Positions 34,756 to 45,106 of a stretch of DNA of 64,000 nt are shown here, piece after piece. The number at the start of each line of letters is the position of its first letter. The stretch's first letter is position 1. The notes under the pieces were generated by a model that ran no database searches, had not been told where the DNA came from, and worked only from the letters and a program-made list of their open reading frames with translations. Position numbers and translations under genes: made by a program. Source of the DNA: Pseudomonas sp. LD120 (lineage in GTDB: Bacteria > Pseudomonadota > Gammaproteobacteria > Pseudomonadales > Pseudomonadaceae); NCBI RefSeq assembly GCF_009861525.1, contig NZ_WVHL01000002.1, positions 620,001 through 684,000 of the forward strand, read 5' to 3'.

Positions 34756-36585
34756 ATGCGTCCCCTCCTTCTGCTCTTCATCAGTCTGGCCTTGAGCTTT
34801 CCCGCACGCGCAACGATCACCGAAAGCCATGGTTATGCGCAGTTTGGCACGCTCAAGTACCCAGCCAAATTCACCCACTTCGACTGGGTCAATCCCGCGG
34901 CGCCCAAAGGCGGCACCTTGCGGCTCATGGCCTTTGGCACCTTCGATACGCTCAACCCCTACACCTTCAAGGGCACCAGCCCGGTCGCCACGCCGAACTT
35001 CCTGCAATACGGGGTCAACGAACTCAACGAACCACTGATGGTGGGCACTGGCCTCTACGCGCCCTCCGGTGACGAGCCCACCTCTAGCTACGGCCTGATC
35101 GCCCGCTCGGTGGAGTACAGCGAAGACCGCAGTTGGGTGGTGTTCAACCTGCGCCCCGAGGCACGGTTTCACGACGGCAAGCCGATCACCGCCTACGACG
35201 TGGCATTTTCCTACCGCCTGCTGCTCAAGGAAGGCCACCCGCAGTACCGCACCAATCTGCAGGAAGTACAGCGGGTAGATATCCTGGGGCCGCAGCGCAT
35301 CCGCTTCGTGTTCAAGCGCGCCGGCAACCCCTTGCTGATCCTGCGCCTGGGTGAGCTGCCGGTGCTGCCCCAGCACTACTGGAAAGGCCGCGACTTCAAG
35401 GCCACCACCTTTACCCCGCCCCTGGGCAGCGGTCCCTACCGCATCAGCAACGTGCAACCCGGTCGCCAACTGGTGTTCGAGCGCGTCAAGGACTACTGGG
35501 GCAAGAACTTGCCGGTCAACCGCGGCTTCAACAATTTTAATCGGGTCGAAGTGGAGTTCTACCGCGACAGCGACGTGGCCTTCGAAGCCTTCAAGGCCGG
35601 AGAGTTCGACATCTATATCGAGCACCAGGCCAAGAACTGGGCCAACGGCTACAACTTTCCCGCGGTCAATCGCGGCGATGTGATCAAGGCACAGCTGGCC
35701 CACCAGATTCCCACCCAGACCCAGGGTCTGTTCATGAACACCCGGCGCAGCACCTTCGCCGACGTGCGGGTACGTCAAGCCCTGGGGCTGATGTTCGACT
35801 TCGAGTGGACCAACCGCAGCCTGTTCAGCGGTGCCTACCAGCGCGCCCTGAGCTACTACCCCAACAGCGAGTTTTCCGCCACGGGCGTGCCCAAGGGCCA
35901 CGAATGGCTGCTGCTTTCGCCCTACCGCGAGCAGTTGCCGGCGCGCCTGTTTACCCAAGCCTTCAGCCTGCCCCGCACCGAGGGCCGCGGCATCCCCCGC
36001 GATACCTTGCGCCAGGCCCTGGGCCTGTTGGCCGACGCGGGCTGGACACTCAACGGCCAACGCTTGCAGAACAGCGCCGGACAACCGCTGCGCTTCGAAC
36101 TGATGCTGGTCAACCCCAACCTGGAGCGGATTCTCCAACCCTACGTGGAGAACCTGGCGAGCATCGGCATCGACGCGCGCCTGCGCACGGTGGACAGGGC
36201 GCAATACAAGCAGCGCCTGGATCAGTTCGATTTCGACATGATCCTCATGACCCTCAACCAGACCCTGAGCCCAGGCCTGGAGCAATGGCAGTACTTCCAC
36301 TCCAGCCAGGTCTCGGTCAAGGGCAGCAAGAACTACGCAGGCATCAACAACCCGATTGTCGACCACCTGCTGGAGCAACTGCTGGCCGCCCAGAGCCGCG
36401 ACGACCAATTGGCCGCGGGCCGGGCGCTGGACCGAGTGCTGCTGTGGCAGCACTACATGATTCCCAACTGGTACCTCAACTATCACCGACTGGCGTACCG
36501 CAACCGGTTCGCCTTCGTCACCACTGCGCCCTACGACCTGGGTCTCAGGGCCTGGTGGCTGAAGTCCTTGGAGCCCCCCCTATGA
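34756..36585 (+). CDS. nppA1: Peptide ABC transporter substrate-binding protein 1 (NppA1/YejA-like)
   Basis: A periplasmic family-5 solute-binding protein, 609 residues, with signal peptide MRPLLLLFISLALSFPARA. SBP5 features are FDWVNPAAPKGGTLRL, FNLRPEARFHDGKPITAYDVAFSY and [12 protein letters not shown]. It heads the operon with a second binding protein, two permeases and a double ATPase. From memory this order equals P. aeruginosa nppA1A2BCD, which imports peptide antibiotics such as pacidamycin-type uridyl peptides, and E. coli yejABEF. The stop overlaps the next gene's start (ATGA). Confidence 0.92.
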   Translation: MRPLLLLFISLALSFPARATITESHGYAQFGTLKYPAKFTHFDWVNPAAPKGGTLRLMAFGTFDTLNPYTFKGTSPVATPNFLQYGVNELNEPLMVGTGLYAPSGDEPTSSYGLIARSVEYSEDRSWVVFNLRPEARFHDGKPITAYDVAFSYRLLLKEGHPQYRTNLQEVQRVDILGPQRIRFVFKRAGNPLLILRLGELPVLPQHYWKGRDFKATTFTPPLGSGPYRISNVQPGRQLVFERVKDYWGKNLPVNRGFNNFNRVEVEFYRDSDVAFEAFKAGEFDIYIEHQAKNWANGYNFPAVNRGDVIKAQLAHQIPTQTQGLFMNTRRSTFADVRVRQALGLMFDFEWTNRSLFSGAYQRALSYYPNSEFSATGVPKGHEWLLLSPYREQLPARLFTQAFSLPRTEGRGIPRDTLRQALGLLADAGWTLNGQRLQNSAGQPLRFELMLVNPNLERILQPYVENLASIGIDARLRTVDRAQYKQRLDQFDFDMILMTLNQTLSPGLEQWQYFHSSQVSVKGSKNYAGINNPIVDHLLEQLLAAQSRDDQLAAGRALDRVLLWQHYMIPNWYLNYHRLAYRNRFAFVTTAPYDLGLRAWWLKSLEPPL

Positions 36586-38435
36586 TGCCTCTGCGTGCCC
36601 TGTTGCTGCGCACCAGCGGCTTGTTGTTCGGCGCCATCGCCTGCTGTGCCCAGGCCGCGCCGCAACATGCCCTGACCCTGTATGGCGAAGCGCCAAAATA
36701 CCCGGCGAACTTCCAGCACTTCGACTTCGTCAACCCCAAGGCGCCCAAGGGCGGCACCTTCCGCATGGCCGGTTTCGGCAGTTTCGATAGCCTCAATCCC
36801 TTTATCAGCAAGGGCGTGCCGGAAACCAACATCGGCCTGATCTACGACACGCTGATGTACCAGAGCCTGGATGAACCCTTCACCGAGTACGGTCTGGTGG
36901 CCGGCAAGATCGAGAAAGCCCCGGACAACAGCTGGGTACGCTTTTACCTACGCCCCGAGGCCCGCTTCAATGACGGCCAGCCAATTCGTGCCGAAGACGT
37001 GGTATTCAGTTTCCAGACCTTGATGAGCGCCGGCTCGCCGCTGTACCGCGGTTACTACGCCGACGTCGACCAGGTGATCGCCGAAGACCCACTGCGGGTA
37101 CGGTTCAAGTTCAAGCACAGCAACAACCGCGAGCTGCCGCTGATCCTCGGCCAACTGACGGTCCTGCCCAAGCACTGGTGGCAACACCGCGACTTCGCCA
37201 AGAGCAATCTGGACGTGCCGCTGGGTAGCGGCCCCTACCGAGTGACCGAAGTCAAGGCTGGGCGCTCGATCCGCTACGAGCGGGTCAAGGACTATTGGGC
37301 CCGCGACCTACCGGTGAACCGCGGTTTCTACAATTTCGACGTGATCACCAGCGACTACTATCGCGACAACACCGTGGCCCTGGAGGGCCTCAAGGCCGGC
37401 CAGTTCGACTACTGGCTGGAGATGAGCGCAAAGAATTGGGCCAACGCCTACAACACCCCGGCGGTGGCCGAGGGTCGGTTGATCAAGGAACAGATCGCCA
37501 ACGGCAACCCCACCGGCATGCAGGGCTTTGTATTCAACACTCGGCGGCCGATGTTCCAGGACGTGCGCGTGCGCCATGCCCTAAGCCTGTTGCTGGACTT
37601 CGAGTGGAGCAACAAGCAGCTGTTCAATGGCGCCTACACCCGTACCCGCAGCTATTTCGAAAACTCGGAAATGGCCGCTACCGGCCTGCCCGGCCCCGAA
37701 GAGTTGGCCATCCTCGAACCGCTGCGAGGCATGATCCCCGAGCAGGTGTTCAGCCAAGCCTTTGCCCCTGCGTTATGCGACGGCAGCGGGATGATCCGAG
37801 CCCAACAGCGCCAGGCCTACCAACTGCTGCAAGAGGCCGGCTGGCATATCGTCGACGACAAGATGGTGGACGCCCAGGGCAAGCCGCTGGTGATCGAATT
37901 CCTCCTGGCACAGACCGAGTTCGAGCGGGTGCTGCTGCCATTCAAGCGCAACCTGGCCGACCTGGGCATCGACCTGGTGATCCGCCGGGTCGACGTGTCC
38001 CAGTACATCACCCGGGTGCGCTCCCGGGACTTCGACATGATCGTCGGCAGCTTCCCCCAGTCCAATTCCCCGGGCAACGAACAGCGCGAGTTCTGGATGT
38101 CCTCCAGTGCCGACAAGCCCGGCAGCCGCAATTACATCGGCCTCAAGGACCCGGCTATCGACAACCTGGTGGAAAGCCTGATCAACGCTGACTCGCGCGC
38201 TAGCCTGGTGGCCCACACCCGAGCCCTGGACCGAGTCCTGCAATGGGGCTATTACGTGATCCCCAACTGGCATATCAAGACCTGGCGCGTGGCCTATTGG
38301 GACCATATCGGCCACCCGCGAATGGCGCCCAAATACGACATCGGCATCAACACCTGGTGGATCAAGCCCGACGCCAAGCCCGCCGTAGAAGCGGCGCCAG
38401 ACAACCAGGCGGCCACGGCCGGCACGGGGCACTGA
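36582..38435 (+). CDS. nppA2: Peptide ABC transporter substrate-binding protein 2 (NppA2/YejA-like)
   Basis: A second periplasmic SBP5 protein of 617 residues with signal peptide [25 protein letters not shown]. It is clearly a diverged duplicate of the gene before it ([69 protein letters not shown] versus NRGFNNFNRVEVEFYRDS). The C-terminus is a hydrophilic extension ([19 protein letters not shown]). The start ATGATG at 36582 overlaps the previous TGA. Two binding proteins for one permease suggest a broader peptide range. Confidence 0.92.
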   Translation: MMPLRALLLRTSGLLFGAIACCAQAAPQHALTLYGEAPKYPANFQHFDFVNPKAPKGGTFRMAGFGSFDSLNPFISKGVPETNIGLIYDTLMYQSLDEPFTEYGLVAGKIEKAPDNSWVRFYLRPEARFNDGQPIRAEDVVFSFQTLMSAGSPLYRGYYADVDQVIAEDPLRVRFKFKHSNNRELPLILGQLTVLPKHWWQHRDFAKSNLDVPLGSGPYRVTEVKAGRSIRYERVKDYWARDLPVNRGFYNFDVITSDYYRDNTVALEGLKAGQFDYWLEMSAKNWANAYNTPAVAEGRLIKEQIANGNPTGMQGFVFNTRRPMFQDVRVRHALSLLLDFEWSNKQLFNGAYTRTRSYFENSEMAATGLPGPEELAILEPLRGMIPEQVFSQAFAPALCDGSGMIRAQQRQAYQLLQEAGWHIVDDKMVDAQGKPLVIEFLLAQTEFERVLLPFKRNLADLGIDLVIRRVDVSQYITRVRSRDFDMIVGSFPQSNSPGNEQREFWMSSSADKPGSRNYIGLKDPAIDNLVESLINADSRASLVAHTRALDRVLQWGYYVIPNWHIKTWRVAYWDHIGHPRMAPKYDIGINTWWIKPDAKPAVEAAPDNQAATAGTGH

Positions 38436-38436
38436 G

Positions 38437-39510
38437 ATGCTGGCCTATATTTTTCGACGACTGTTGCTGATCATCCCCACCCTGCTGGGCATCTTGCTGA
38501 TCAACTTCGTGATCATCCAGGCCGCGCCCGGCGGCCCGGTAGAGCAGATGATCGCCAAACTCGAAGGCTTCGAAGGCGCCACCAGCCGCATCGCCGGTGG
38601 CGGCGCCGAGGTATCCGTAGCCGGTTCCAACTACCGTGGCGCACAGGGCCTGGACCCGGCCCTGATCAAAGAAATCGAGCATATGTACGGCTTCGACAAA
38701 TCGGCGCCGGAACGTCTGTGGATCATGATCAAGAACTACGCCACCCTGGATTTCGGCAACAGTTTTTTCCGCGACGCCAAAGTCGTGGACCTGATCAAGG
38801 AAAAGCTGCCGGTGTCGATCTCCCTGGGGCTGTGGAGCACCTTGATCATGTACCTGGTATCGATCCCCCTGGGGATCGCCAAAGCCACCCGGCACGGCAG
38901 CCAGTTCGACATCTGGACCAGCTCGGCGATCATCGTCGGCTATGCGATCCCGGCGTTCCTGTTCGCCATCCTGCTGATCGTGGTGTTTGCCGGCGGCAGC
39001 TACTTCAACTGGTTCCCCTTGCGCGGCCTGACCTCCAACGACTTCGATCAACTGAGCGTCACCGGCAAGATCCTCGACTATTTCTGGCACCTGGCGCTGC
39101 CGGTCACGGCCCTGGTAATCGGGAACTTTGCCACCATGACCCTGCTGACCAAGAACAGTTTCCTCGATGAGATCAACAAGCAATACGTGATCACCGCCAA
39201 GGCCAAGGGCCTGACCCAGCGCCGGGTGCTCTACGGCCACGTGTTCCGCAACGCCATGCTGCTGGTGATCGCAGGTTTCCCCTCGGCCTTCATCGGCATT
39301 TTCTTCACCGGCTCGTTGCTGGTGGAAGTGATCTTCTCCCTCGACGGCCTCGGCCTGATGAGCTTCGAGGCGGCGATCAACCGCGACTACCCGGTGGTGT
39401 TCGGCACCCTGTTCATCTTCACCCTGCTGGGTTTGGTGGTGAAACTGATCGGCGACCTGACCTACAACCTGGTGGACCCACGCATCGACTTCGACAGCCG
39501 GGAGCATTGA
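38437..39510 (+). CDS. nppB: Peptide ABC transporter permease (NppB/YejB-like)
   Basis: Inner-membrane permease of the DppB/YejB type, 357 residues. [34 protein letters not shown] is the characteristic N-terminus, and the ATPase-coupling EAA-like loop is [32 protein letters not shown]. It contains the extra extracytoplasmic stretch after helix 1 seen in YejB proteins. ATG follows the nppA2 stop by one base. Confidence 0.95.
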   Translation: MLAYIFRRLLLIIPTLLGILLINFVIIQAAPGGPVEQMIAKLEGFEGATSRIAGGGAEVSVAGSNYRGAQGLDPALIKEIEHMYGFDKSAPERLWIMIKNYATLDFGNSFFRDAKVVDLIKEKLPVSISLGLWSTLIMYLVSIPLGIAKATRHGSQFDIWTSSAIIVGYAIPAFLFAILLIVVFAGGSYFNWFPLRGLTSNDFDQLSVTGKILDYFWHLALPVTALVIGNFATMTLLTKNSFLDEINKQYVITAKAKGLTQRRVLYGHVFRNAMLLVIAGFPSAFIGIFFTGSLLVEVIFSLDGLGLMSFEAAINRDYPVVFGTLFIFTLLGLVVKLIGDLTYNLVDPRIDFDSREH

Positions 39511-39511
39511 G

Positions 39512-40531
39512 ATGAACCTGTCCCCCCTCAATCGCCGGCGCTTCGAACGCTTCAAGGCCAACAAGCGCGGCTGGTGGTCGCTGTGGTTGTTTTTGGTGCT
39601 GTTCATCCTCAGCCTGGGCGCCGAACTGATCGCCAACGACAAGCCGCTGGTGGTGCACTACGAGGGCGGCTGGTACTTCCCGGCCCTCAAGCGCTACCCG
39701 GAAACCACCTTCGGCGGCGAGTTCCCCCTGGAGGCCAACTACAAGAGCCCCTACATCCGCGAACTGCTGGCAGACAAAAACGCCTGGGTGCTGTGGGCGC
39801 CCATTCCGTTCAGCTACCAGAGCATCAACTACGACCTGCAGGTCCCGGCCCCGGCACCGCCCTCGGCGGACAACCTGCTGGGCACCGACGACCAAGGCCG
39901 CGACGTGCTGGCCCGGGTCATCTATGGCTTTCGCATCTCGGTGCTGTTCGCCCTGACCCTGACCCTCCTCAGCTCCGTCATCGGGGTTGCCGCCGGCGCC
40001 CTGCAAGGGTTCTACGGCGGCTGGGTGGACCTGGTGGGGCAGCGCTTCCTGGAGATCTGGTCGGGGCTGCCGGTGCTCTACCTGCTGATCATCCTCGCCA
40101 GCTTCGTGCAGCCCAACTTCTGGTGGTTGCTGGGGATCATGCTGCTGTTTTCCTGGATGAGCCTGGTGGACGTGGTGCGTGCCGAGTTCCTGCGCGGACG
40201 CAACCTGGAATACGTGCGCGCGGCCCGGGCCCTGGGCATGCAGAATGGCGCCATCATGTTCCGCCACATCCTGCCCAACGCCATGGTCTCGACCATGACC
40301 TTCATGCCCTTCATCCTCACCGGCGCCATCGGCACCCTCACCGCCCTGGACTTCCTCGGCTTCGGCCTGCCGCCGGGGGCGCCCTCTCTCGGCGAGCTGG
40401 TGGCCCAGGGCAAGTCCAACCTGCAAGCGCCCTGGCTGGGGGTCAGTGCCTTTGCCGTGCTGGCGATCATGCTCAGCCTGCTGGTGTTTATCGGCGAATC
40501 CGCCCGCGATGCCTTCGACCCGAGGAAATGA
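39512..40531 (+). CDS. nppC: Peptide ABC transporter permease (NppC/YejE-like)
   Basis: The second permease, 339 residues, DppC/YejE type. The first helix (GWWSLWLFLVLFILSLGAELI) is followed by a long periplasmic loop with HYEGGWYFPALKRYPETTF, typical of YejE. The EAA-like coupling loop is EFLRGRNLEYVRAARALGMQNGAIMFRHILPNA. It begins one base after the nppB stop and its end carries the GAGGAA ribosome site of nppD. Confidence 0.95.
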   Translation: MNLSPLNRRRFERFKANKRGWWSLWLFLVLFILSLGAELIANDKPLVVHYEGGWYFPALKRYPETTFGGEFPLEANYKSPYIRELLADKNAWVLWAPIPFSYQSINYDLQVPAPAPPSADNLLGTDDQGRDVLARVIYGFRISVLFALTLTLLSSVIGVAAGALQGFYGGWVDLVGQRFLEIWSGLPVLYLLIILASFVQPNFWWLLGIMLLFSWMSLVDVVRAEFLRGRNLEYVRAARALGMQNGAIMFRHILPNAMVSTMTFMPFILTGAIGTLTALDFLGFGLPPGAPSLGELVAQGKSNLQAPWLGVSAFAVLAIMLSLLVFIGESARDAFDPRK

Positions 40532-40532
40532 C

Positions 40533-42143
40533 ATGACCCAGGACACCCTGATCGAAGTCCGCGACCTGGCGGTCGAGTTCGTCGCCGGCCAACAGCGCCA
40601 GCGCGTAGTGGAAGGCATCAGCTTCGACATCAAGCGCGGTGAAACCCTGGCCCTGGTGGGGGAAAGCGGCTCCGGCAAATCGGTGACCGCCCACTCGATC
40701 CTGCGCCTCTTGCCCTACCCTCTGGCCCAGCACCCGTCTGGCAGCATCCACTACGCCGGGCACGACCTGCTGACCCTGAAGGAAAAGACCATTCGCCACA
40801 TTCGCGGCAACCGCATCGCGATGATCTTCCAGGAGCCCATGACCTCACTGAACCCGCTACACAGCATCGAGAAGCAGATCAACGAGGTGTTGGGCATCCA
40901 CAAGGGCCTGACCGGCAAGGTCGCCAGCAAGCGCACCCTGGATCTGCTGGAACTGGTGGGCATTCCCGAGCCGCACAAGCGCCTCAAGGCCCTGCCCCAC
41001 GAGCTGTCCGGCGGCCAGCGGCAACGGGTGATGATCGCCATGGCCCTGGCCAACGAGCCGGAGCTGCTGATTGCCGACGAGCCGACCACGGCGCTCGACG
41101 TCACCGTGCAGTTGAAGATCCTCGAACTGCTCAAGGAACTGCAGGCGCGCCTGGGCATGGCCTTGCTGCTGATCAGCCACGATCTGAACCTGGTGCGGCG
41201 CATTGCCCATCGGGTCTGTGTCATGCAGAAGGGCCGCATCGTCGAACAGGCCTCTTGCGAGGAGCTGTTCCGCGCCCCGCAGCACCCCTACACCCGGGAA
41301 CTGCTGGGTGCCGAGCCCAGCGGCCTGCCGGCTGCCAATGAAATCGGCCCGCCACTGCTGGAGGTGGACAACCTCAAGGTCTGGTTCCCGATCAAGAAGG
41401 GCCTGCTGCGCAGCACCGTGGATCACGTCAAGGCGGTGGACGGCATCCACTTCAGCCTGCCCCAGGGCCAGACCCTGGGCATCGTTGGCGAGAGTGGCTC
41501 GGGCAAGTCGACCCTGGGCCTGGCGATCCTGCGCCTGATCGCCAGCCAGGGCGGCATTCGTTTCGAAGGCCAGCAACTGGACAGCCTGACCCAGCAGCAA
41601 GTGCGGCCGCTGCGGCGGGAAATGCAGGTGGTGTTCCAGGACCCTTTCGGCAGCCTCAGCCCGCGCATGAGCGTGAGCCAGATCGTGGGCGAAGGCCTGC
41701 GCATCCACAAAATCGGCACCTGTGAGGAACAGGAGCAGGCGATTGTCGAGGCCCTCGAAGAGGTCGGCCTGGACCCACAAACCCGGCACCGTTATCCCCA
41801 CGAATTCTCCGGTGGCCAGCGCCAGCGCATCGCCATCGCCCGAGCCCTGGTGCTCAAGCCGCGGCTGATCCTGCTGGACGAGCCGACTTCGGCCCTGGAC
41901 CGCACCGTGCAGCGCCAGGTGGTGGAACTGCTGCGCAACCTGCAACGCAAGTACAACCTGACCTACCTGTTCATCAGCCACGACCTGGCGGTGGTCAAGG
42001 CCCTGAGCCACCAGTTGATGGTGATCAAGCACGGCCAGGTGGTGGAACAGGGTGACGCACGCAGCATCTTTGCCGTCCCACAACACCCCTACACACAGCA
42101 ATTGCTGGAAGCCGCCTTCCTGGCTCCGGCAAGCGCCGAATAA
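40533..42143 (+). CDS. nppD: Peptide ABC transporter ATP-binding protein with two ABC domains (NppD/YejF-like)
   Basis: A 536-residue tandem ATPase that energises the importer. Both halves have complete sites: Walker A GESGSGKS (first) and GESGSGKS in the second, signatures LSGGQRQRVMIAMAL and FSGGQRQRIAIARAL, and Walker B LLIADEPTTALD and LILLDEPTSALD. Oligopeptide-type C-terminal segments (HPYTRELL, HPYTQQLL) end each half. The start at 40533 has GAGGAA upstream; the longer open frame is the nppC shadow. fabI follows 22 bases later on the same strand and may be partly co-transcribed. Confidence 0.96.
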   Translation: MTQDTLIEVRDLAVEFVAGQQRQRVVEGISFDIKRGETLALVGESGSGKSVTAHSILRLLPYPLAQHPSGSIHYAGHDLLTLKEKTIRHIRGNRIAMIFQEPMTSLNPLHSIEKQINEVLGIHKGLTGKVASKRTLDLLELVGIPEPHKRLKALPHELSGGQRQRVMIAMALANEPELLIADEPTTALDVTVQLKILELLKELQARLGMALLLISHDLNLVRRIAHRVCVMQKGRIVEQASCEELFRAPQHPYTRELLGAEPSGLPAANEIGPPLLEVDNLKVWFPIKKGLLRSTVDHVKAVDGIHFSLPQGQTLGIVGESGSGKSTLGLAILRLIASQGGIRFEGQQLDSLTQQQVRPLRREMQVVFQDPFGSLSPRMSVSQIVGEGLRIHKIGTCEEQEQAIVEALEEVGLDPQTRHRYPHEFSGGQRQRIAIARALVLKPRLILLDEPTSALDRTVQRQVVELLRNLQRKYNLTYLFISHDLAVVKALSHQLMVIKHGQVVEQGDARSIFAVPQHPYTQQLLEAAFLAPASAE

Positions 42144-42165
42144 CCTGCAACAGGAGTAGCCACTT

Positions 42166-42960
42166 ATGGGTTTTCTCGCTGGGAAGCGTGTCCTGATCGT
42201 CGGTGTCGCCAGCAAACTGTCGATCGCCTCCGGCATTGCCGCCGCCATGCACCGTGAAGGCGCCGAGCTGGCCTTCACGTATCAGAACCAAAAACTCAAG
42301 GGCCGGGTCGAGGAGTTCGCCGCCGGCTGGGGCTCCAGCGCCGAGCTGTGCTTCCCCTGCGACGTGGCCAGCGACGAACAGATCGCCCAGGTCTTCATCG
42401 AGTTGGGTAAACAATGGGACGGCCTGGACTGCATCGTCCACTCCGTGGGCTTCGCCCCCGGCGACCAGCTCGAAGGCGACTTCACCGACGCCACCACCCG
42501 CGAGGGCTTTCGCATCGCCCACGACATCAGCGCCTACAGCTTCGTGGCCCTGGCCAAGGCCGGCCGCGACATGATGAAGGGCCGCAACGGCAGCCTGCTG
42601 ACCCTGTCCTACCTGGGCGCCGAACGCACCATGCCCAACTACAACGTGATGGGCATGGCCAAGGCCTCGCTGGAGGCCGGCGTGCGCTACCTGGCCGGTT
42701 CCCTGGGCCCGGAAGGCACCCGGGTCAACGCCGTCTCCGCCGGCCCGATCCGCACCCTGGCGGCTTCAGGGATCAAGAACTTCCGCAAGATGCTGGCGGC
42801 CAACGAAGCCCAGACACCCCTGCGGCGCAACGTCACCATCGAGGAAGTCGGCAACGCCGGCGCCTTCCTCTGCTCGGACCTGGCGTCCGGCATCAGTGGC
42901 GAAATCATGTACGTCGACGGTGGTTTCAACACCACCGCCATGGGCAATCTCGACGAGTGA
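42166..42960 (+). CDS. fabI: Enoyl-[acyl-carrier-protein] reductase, NADH
   Basis: Last step of each fatty-acid elongation cycle, reducing trans-2-enoyl-ACP; the triclosan target. A 264-residue SDR protein with the FabI glycine pattern [13 protein letters not shown], and catalytic Tyr159 and Lys166 (NYNVMGMAK, seven residues apart as in FabI). [15 protein letters not shown] substrate loop reads [18 protein letters not shown] 8 bases before ATG. A large imperfect hairpin follows the stop. Confidence 0.96.
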   Translation: MGFLAGKRVLIVGVASKLSIASGIAAAMHREGAELAFTYQNQKLKGRVEEFAAGWGSSAELCFPCDVASDEQIAQVFIELGKQWDGLDCIVHSVGFAPGDQLEGDFTDATTREGFRIAHDISAYSFVALAKAGRDMMKGRNGSLLTLSYLGAERTMPNYNVMGMAKASLEAGVRYLAGSLGPEGTRVNAVSAGPIRTLAASGIKNFRKMLAANEAQTPLRRNVTIEEVGNAGAFLCSDLASGISGEIMYVDGGFNTTAMGNLDE

Positions 42961-42965
42961 TTGCT

Positions 42966-43001
42966 GGCGGCGGCAAGGGCCCTCACGCCCTTGTCGCCGC
43001 C
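42966..43001 (+). terminator. Long hairpin after fabI
   Basis: GGCGGCGGCAAGGGC (42966-42980) pairs with GCCCTTGTCGCCGCC (42987-43001) with one G-T wobble, giving a 15-bp stem. It begins 5 bases beyond the fabI stop. No T-run follows, so termination strength is uncertain. Confidence 0.5.
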
Positions 43002-43120
43002 ACGCAACGCCGCAACAAAACTCATCGGCCACAACGCGAAAACCTGCCGCTCACGGGTGCGCGATGCCAAACATCACGTGGAAAATGCAACCCTCGGGGC
43101 GCTCGCTGGCAAGGCGCAAC

Positions 43121-44000
43121 ATGAAGCGGCGCTACCTGCTGCTCATGATCTTTCTCGCCGGCTGCGAACAGCCTCAAGCCACAGCCCCCCAATAGCGCGG
43201 CGGACACCGTCGCCAGCCTTCACACTCCTCTGGGTGCAGCGGTTGACGGGGTCCTTGCCAACATCCCGGTACGCTTTAGCGCCAACGGCCTGGAGGCGGT
43301 CGACATGTGTTGGTATGAAGCACATCGCCAAGGCGCGCTCCTTGACCTGAGGCTCTCTCAGCCTGCGGGCACGCTTGAGCTGGATCAGGTGTCCGGGTTA
43401 TGGCCGTTGAGGGCGAGGGCTCAAGACACGTCCAGGTCTTGAACATCGACCTGCGTGGCCTGCCGGACCACAGCACTGACCAGCAAAACCAGGCGTTTGT
43501 CTATCGCCTCCTCAAGACCTTGAAGAGTGGTGGGTGGCAAACCCACTACTTTCCTTCGGAGCCACGGATACCCGGCGCCCAATGGCACAAGCTCGACGGA
43601 CAAGAGAGCCTGTTGGGCATGACCCCGCTCAGCCATCCACTGTTCGATGCCGGGCGTGAAATGAGCCTGAAGGAATGGCTCGGCGTCTCCACGTTCTACG
43701 ACTGGTATCGCTATCAAGGCGACTTCATTGCCCATGTCCGGCCCCTGCGCTCCGACTCGAAAAGCGCGCCCTTGGAAACCGGTGTCTATCTGATCAGCCT
43801 AAACCTGATGTCGCTGGGCAGCTTCTGGGCAACCATTTTTGCCGAAGAACAACGAGCACACTGGAAAGCCCTGCTCCCGGCTCATTTGCAAGCCCTGCTG
43901 CAGCGGCGCTCGCAAGCGGAAACCCGAGCCAGGGCCGCCGGGGTGAACATCGAGCAAAGCTATGCCCATCGGCCGTCGAGCGCAGCCAGTCGCGGCCGGC
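43121..44000 (+). pseudogene. Frameshifted lipoprotein-like gene
   Basis: A lipoprotein start MKRRYLLLMIFLAGCEQPQ (lipobox LAGC) at 43121 stops at TAG 43193 directly after a run of six C (43186-43191). Removing one C opens a frame reading NSAADTVASLHTPLGAAVDG... to about 43435. A second shift in 43380-43430 leads into the long frame from 43400 (VQVLNIDLRGLPDHS, FVYRLLKTLKSGGWQTHYF, SLKEWLGVSTFYDWYRYQGDF), which reads through its expected end near AETRARAAGVNIEQSY into sequence antisense to the GGDEF gene. So at least two shifts and probably a lost stop are present. I recall similar intact Pseudomonas proteins of unknown function, not verified. A sequencing error at the C run cannot be excluded for the first shift. 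Confidence 0.6.
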
Positions 44001-44045
44001 ATCCTTGGTTGACCGGCCCGCTCCAGGTGCTTGCCTGGTGCACCT

Positions 44046-45014
44046 TCAGTGGGTCTGCTTGCCGGCCTGTTTGTGCAGATACATGGCCTTGTCGGCATCA
44101 GCCAGCAGCGCTTCGATACCGGCGTGGCGCTTGGGGTCGTATTCGATCTGGCCGACGCTGAAGCAGATGTCGTAGCCGCGGTTCGGGGAAGCGTTGCGCT
44201 CATCGAGGACCTCCCGCAGACGCGCCATGACCGCCGACGTCTCGAGGCTATCGGCCCCCGTCAGCAGAGCCACGAACTCATCGCCGCCCAGGCGGCCGAT
44301 CACATCACTCTCGCGAAAGGCAATACGCAGCGCATCGGCAAAGGTCTTCAAGGCGCCGTCCCCTTCGGCATGACCGTAGCTGTCGTTGATCTGCTTGAAG
44401 TCATCAAGATCGAAAAACAGCAGGGTCACCGGCTTGTGCAAGCGCTTGCACGCCTTCAGGGCATGCCGGGCCAGGGCCTCGAAGCCGCGCCGATTGGACA
44501 GCAGGGTCATCTCGTCCATGCTGGCCATCTGCACGGCCGCCAGCTCCTGCTCGGCCATGCGCGCCAGGTCCCGCAGCAGGGCACGCTCTTCGTCATCCAG
44601 GTCCCGGGGTTGGGTATCGATCAGGCACAGAGTGCCCAGCCTGCTGCCATTGGGCACGCTCAGGGGGCAGCCGGCGTAGAAGCGAATCCGCGGTTCGCCG
44701 GTGACCAGCGGGTTGTCCTGGAAACGCTCGTCCCGTTCGGCGTCGCGGACCATGAGGATCTGGTCATCAAGGATCGCGTGGCCACAAAACGACATGTCCC
44801 GGGGCGTCTGGCTGGCCTCCAGCCCCACGGCCGACTTGAACCACTGGCGATCGCTGTCCACCAGGCTGATCAGGGCAATGGGCACATTGAACAGGCGCCT
44901 GGCCAGCCGGGTCACCCGATCGAAACGCTCCTCCGGCAAAGTGTCGAGCACATTCAGTTCGCGCAGGGTCTGAACTCGCAAGGCCTCATCGTTGGGTTTG
45001 CTGGGATACAACAT
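44046..45014 (-). CDS. Diguanylate cyclase with N-terminal GAF domain
   Basis: A 322-residue cytoplasmic protein. Residues about 25-155 are a GAF sensor (PIALISLVDSDRQWFKSAVGL, FCGHAILDD, FYAGCPLSVPNGSRLGTLCLID), and about 165-320 a GGDEF domain. The active site GGDEF is at 243-247, the metal motif FDLDDFKQIN at 201-210, and the inhibitory site RESD (234-237) lies exactly five residues before it. An active, product-inhibited c-di-GMP synthase is predicted. ATG at 45014 is favoured because GGAG is 6 bases upstream; ATG 45026 has none. Confidence 0.93.
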   Translation of the reverse strand: MLYPSKPNDEALRVQTLRELNVLDTLPEERFDRVTRLARRLFNVPIALISLVDSDRQWFKSAVGLEASQTPRDMSFCGHAILDDQILMVRDAERDERFQDNPLVTGEPRIRFYAGCPLSVPNGSRLGTLCLIDTQPRDLDDEERALLRDLARMAEQELAAVQMASMDEMTLLSNRRGFEALARHALKACKRLHKPVTLLFFDLDDFKQINDSYGHAEGDGALKTFADALRIAFRESDVIGRLGGDEFVALLTGADSLETSAVMARLREVLDERNASPNRGYDICFSVGQIEYDPKRHAGIEALLADADKAMYLHKQAGKQTH

Positions 45015-45106
45015 CGCGGACTCCATTCGCGGCTAAGACCGCAAGCGTAGACCAGTTTCACCCGTCCCCCTTGGCGAGGCGACTCGCCCCCCTCGATCGC
45101 AACCGG

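Noticed and set aside
34720..36486. A 588-codon open frame on the minus strand opposite nppA1
   Set aside because: It is antisense to a binding protein with a clear family match, rich in His, Gln and Val as expected of a codon mirror, with no ribosome site.
35805..36581. Upstream extension of the nppA2 frame
   Set aside because: It overlaps nppA1 in another frame. The signal peptide of nppA2 begins at 36582.
38362..40678. Long minus-strand open frames (426 and 419 codons)
   Set aside because: They lie opposite nppB/nppC and carry the same composition mirror; no motif and no start signal.
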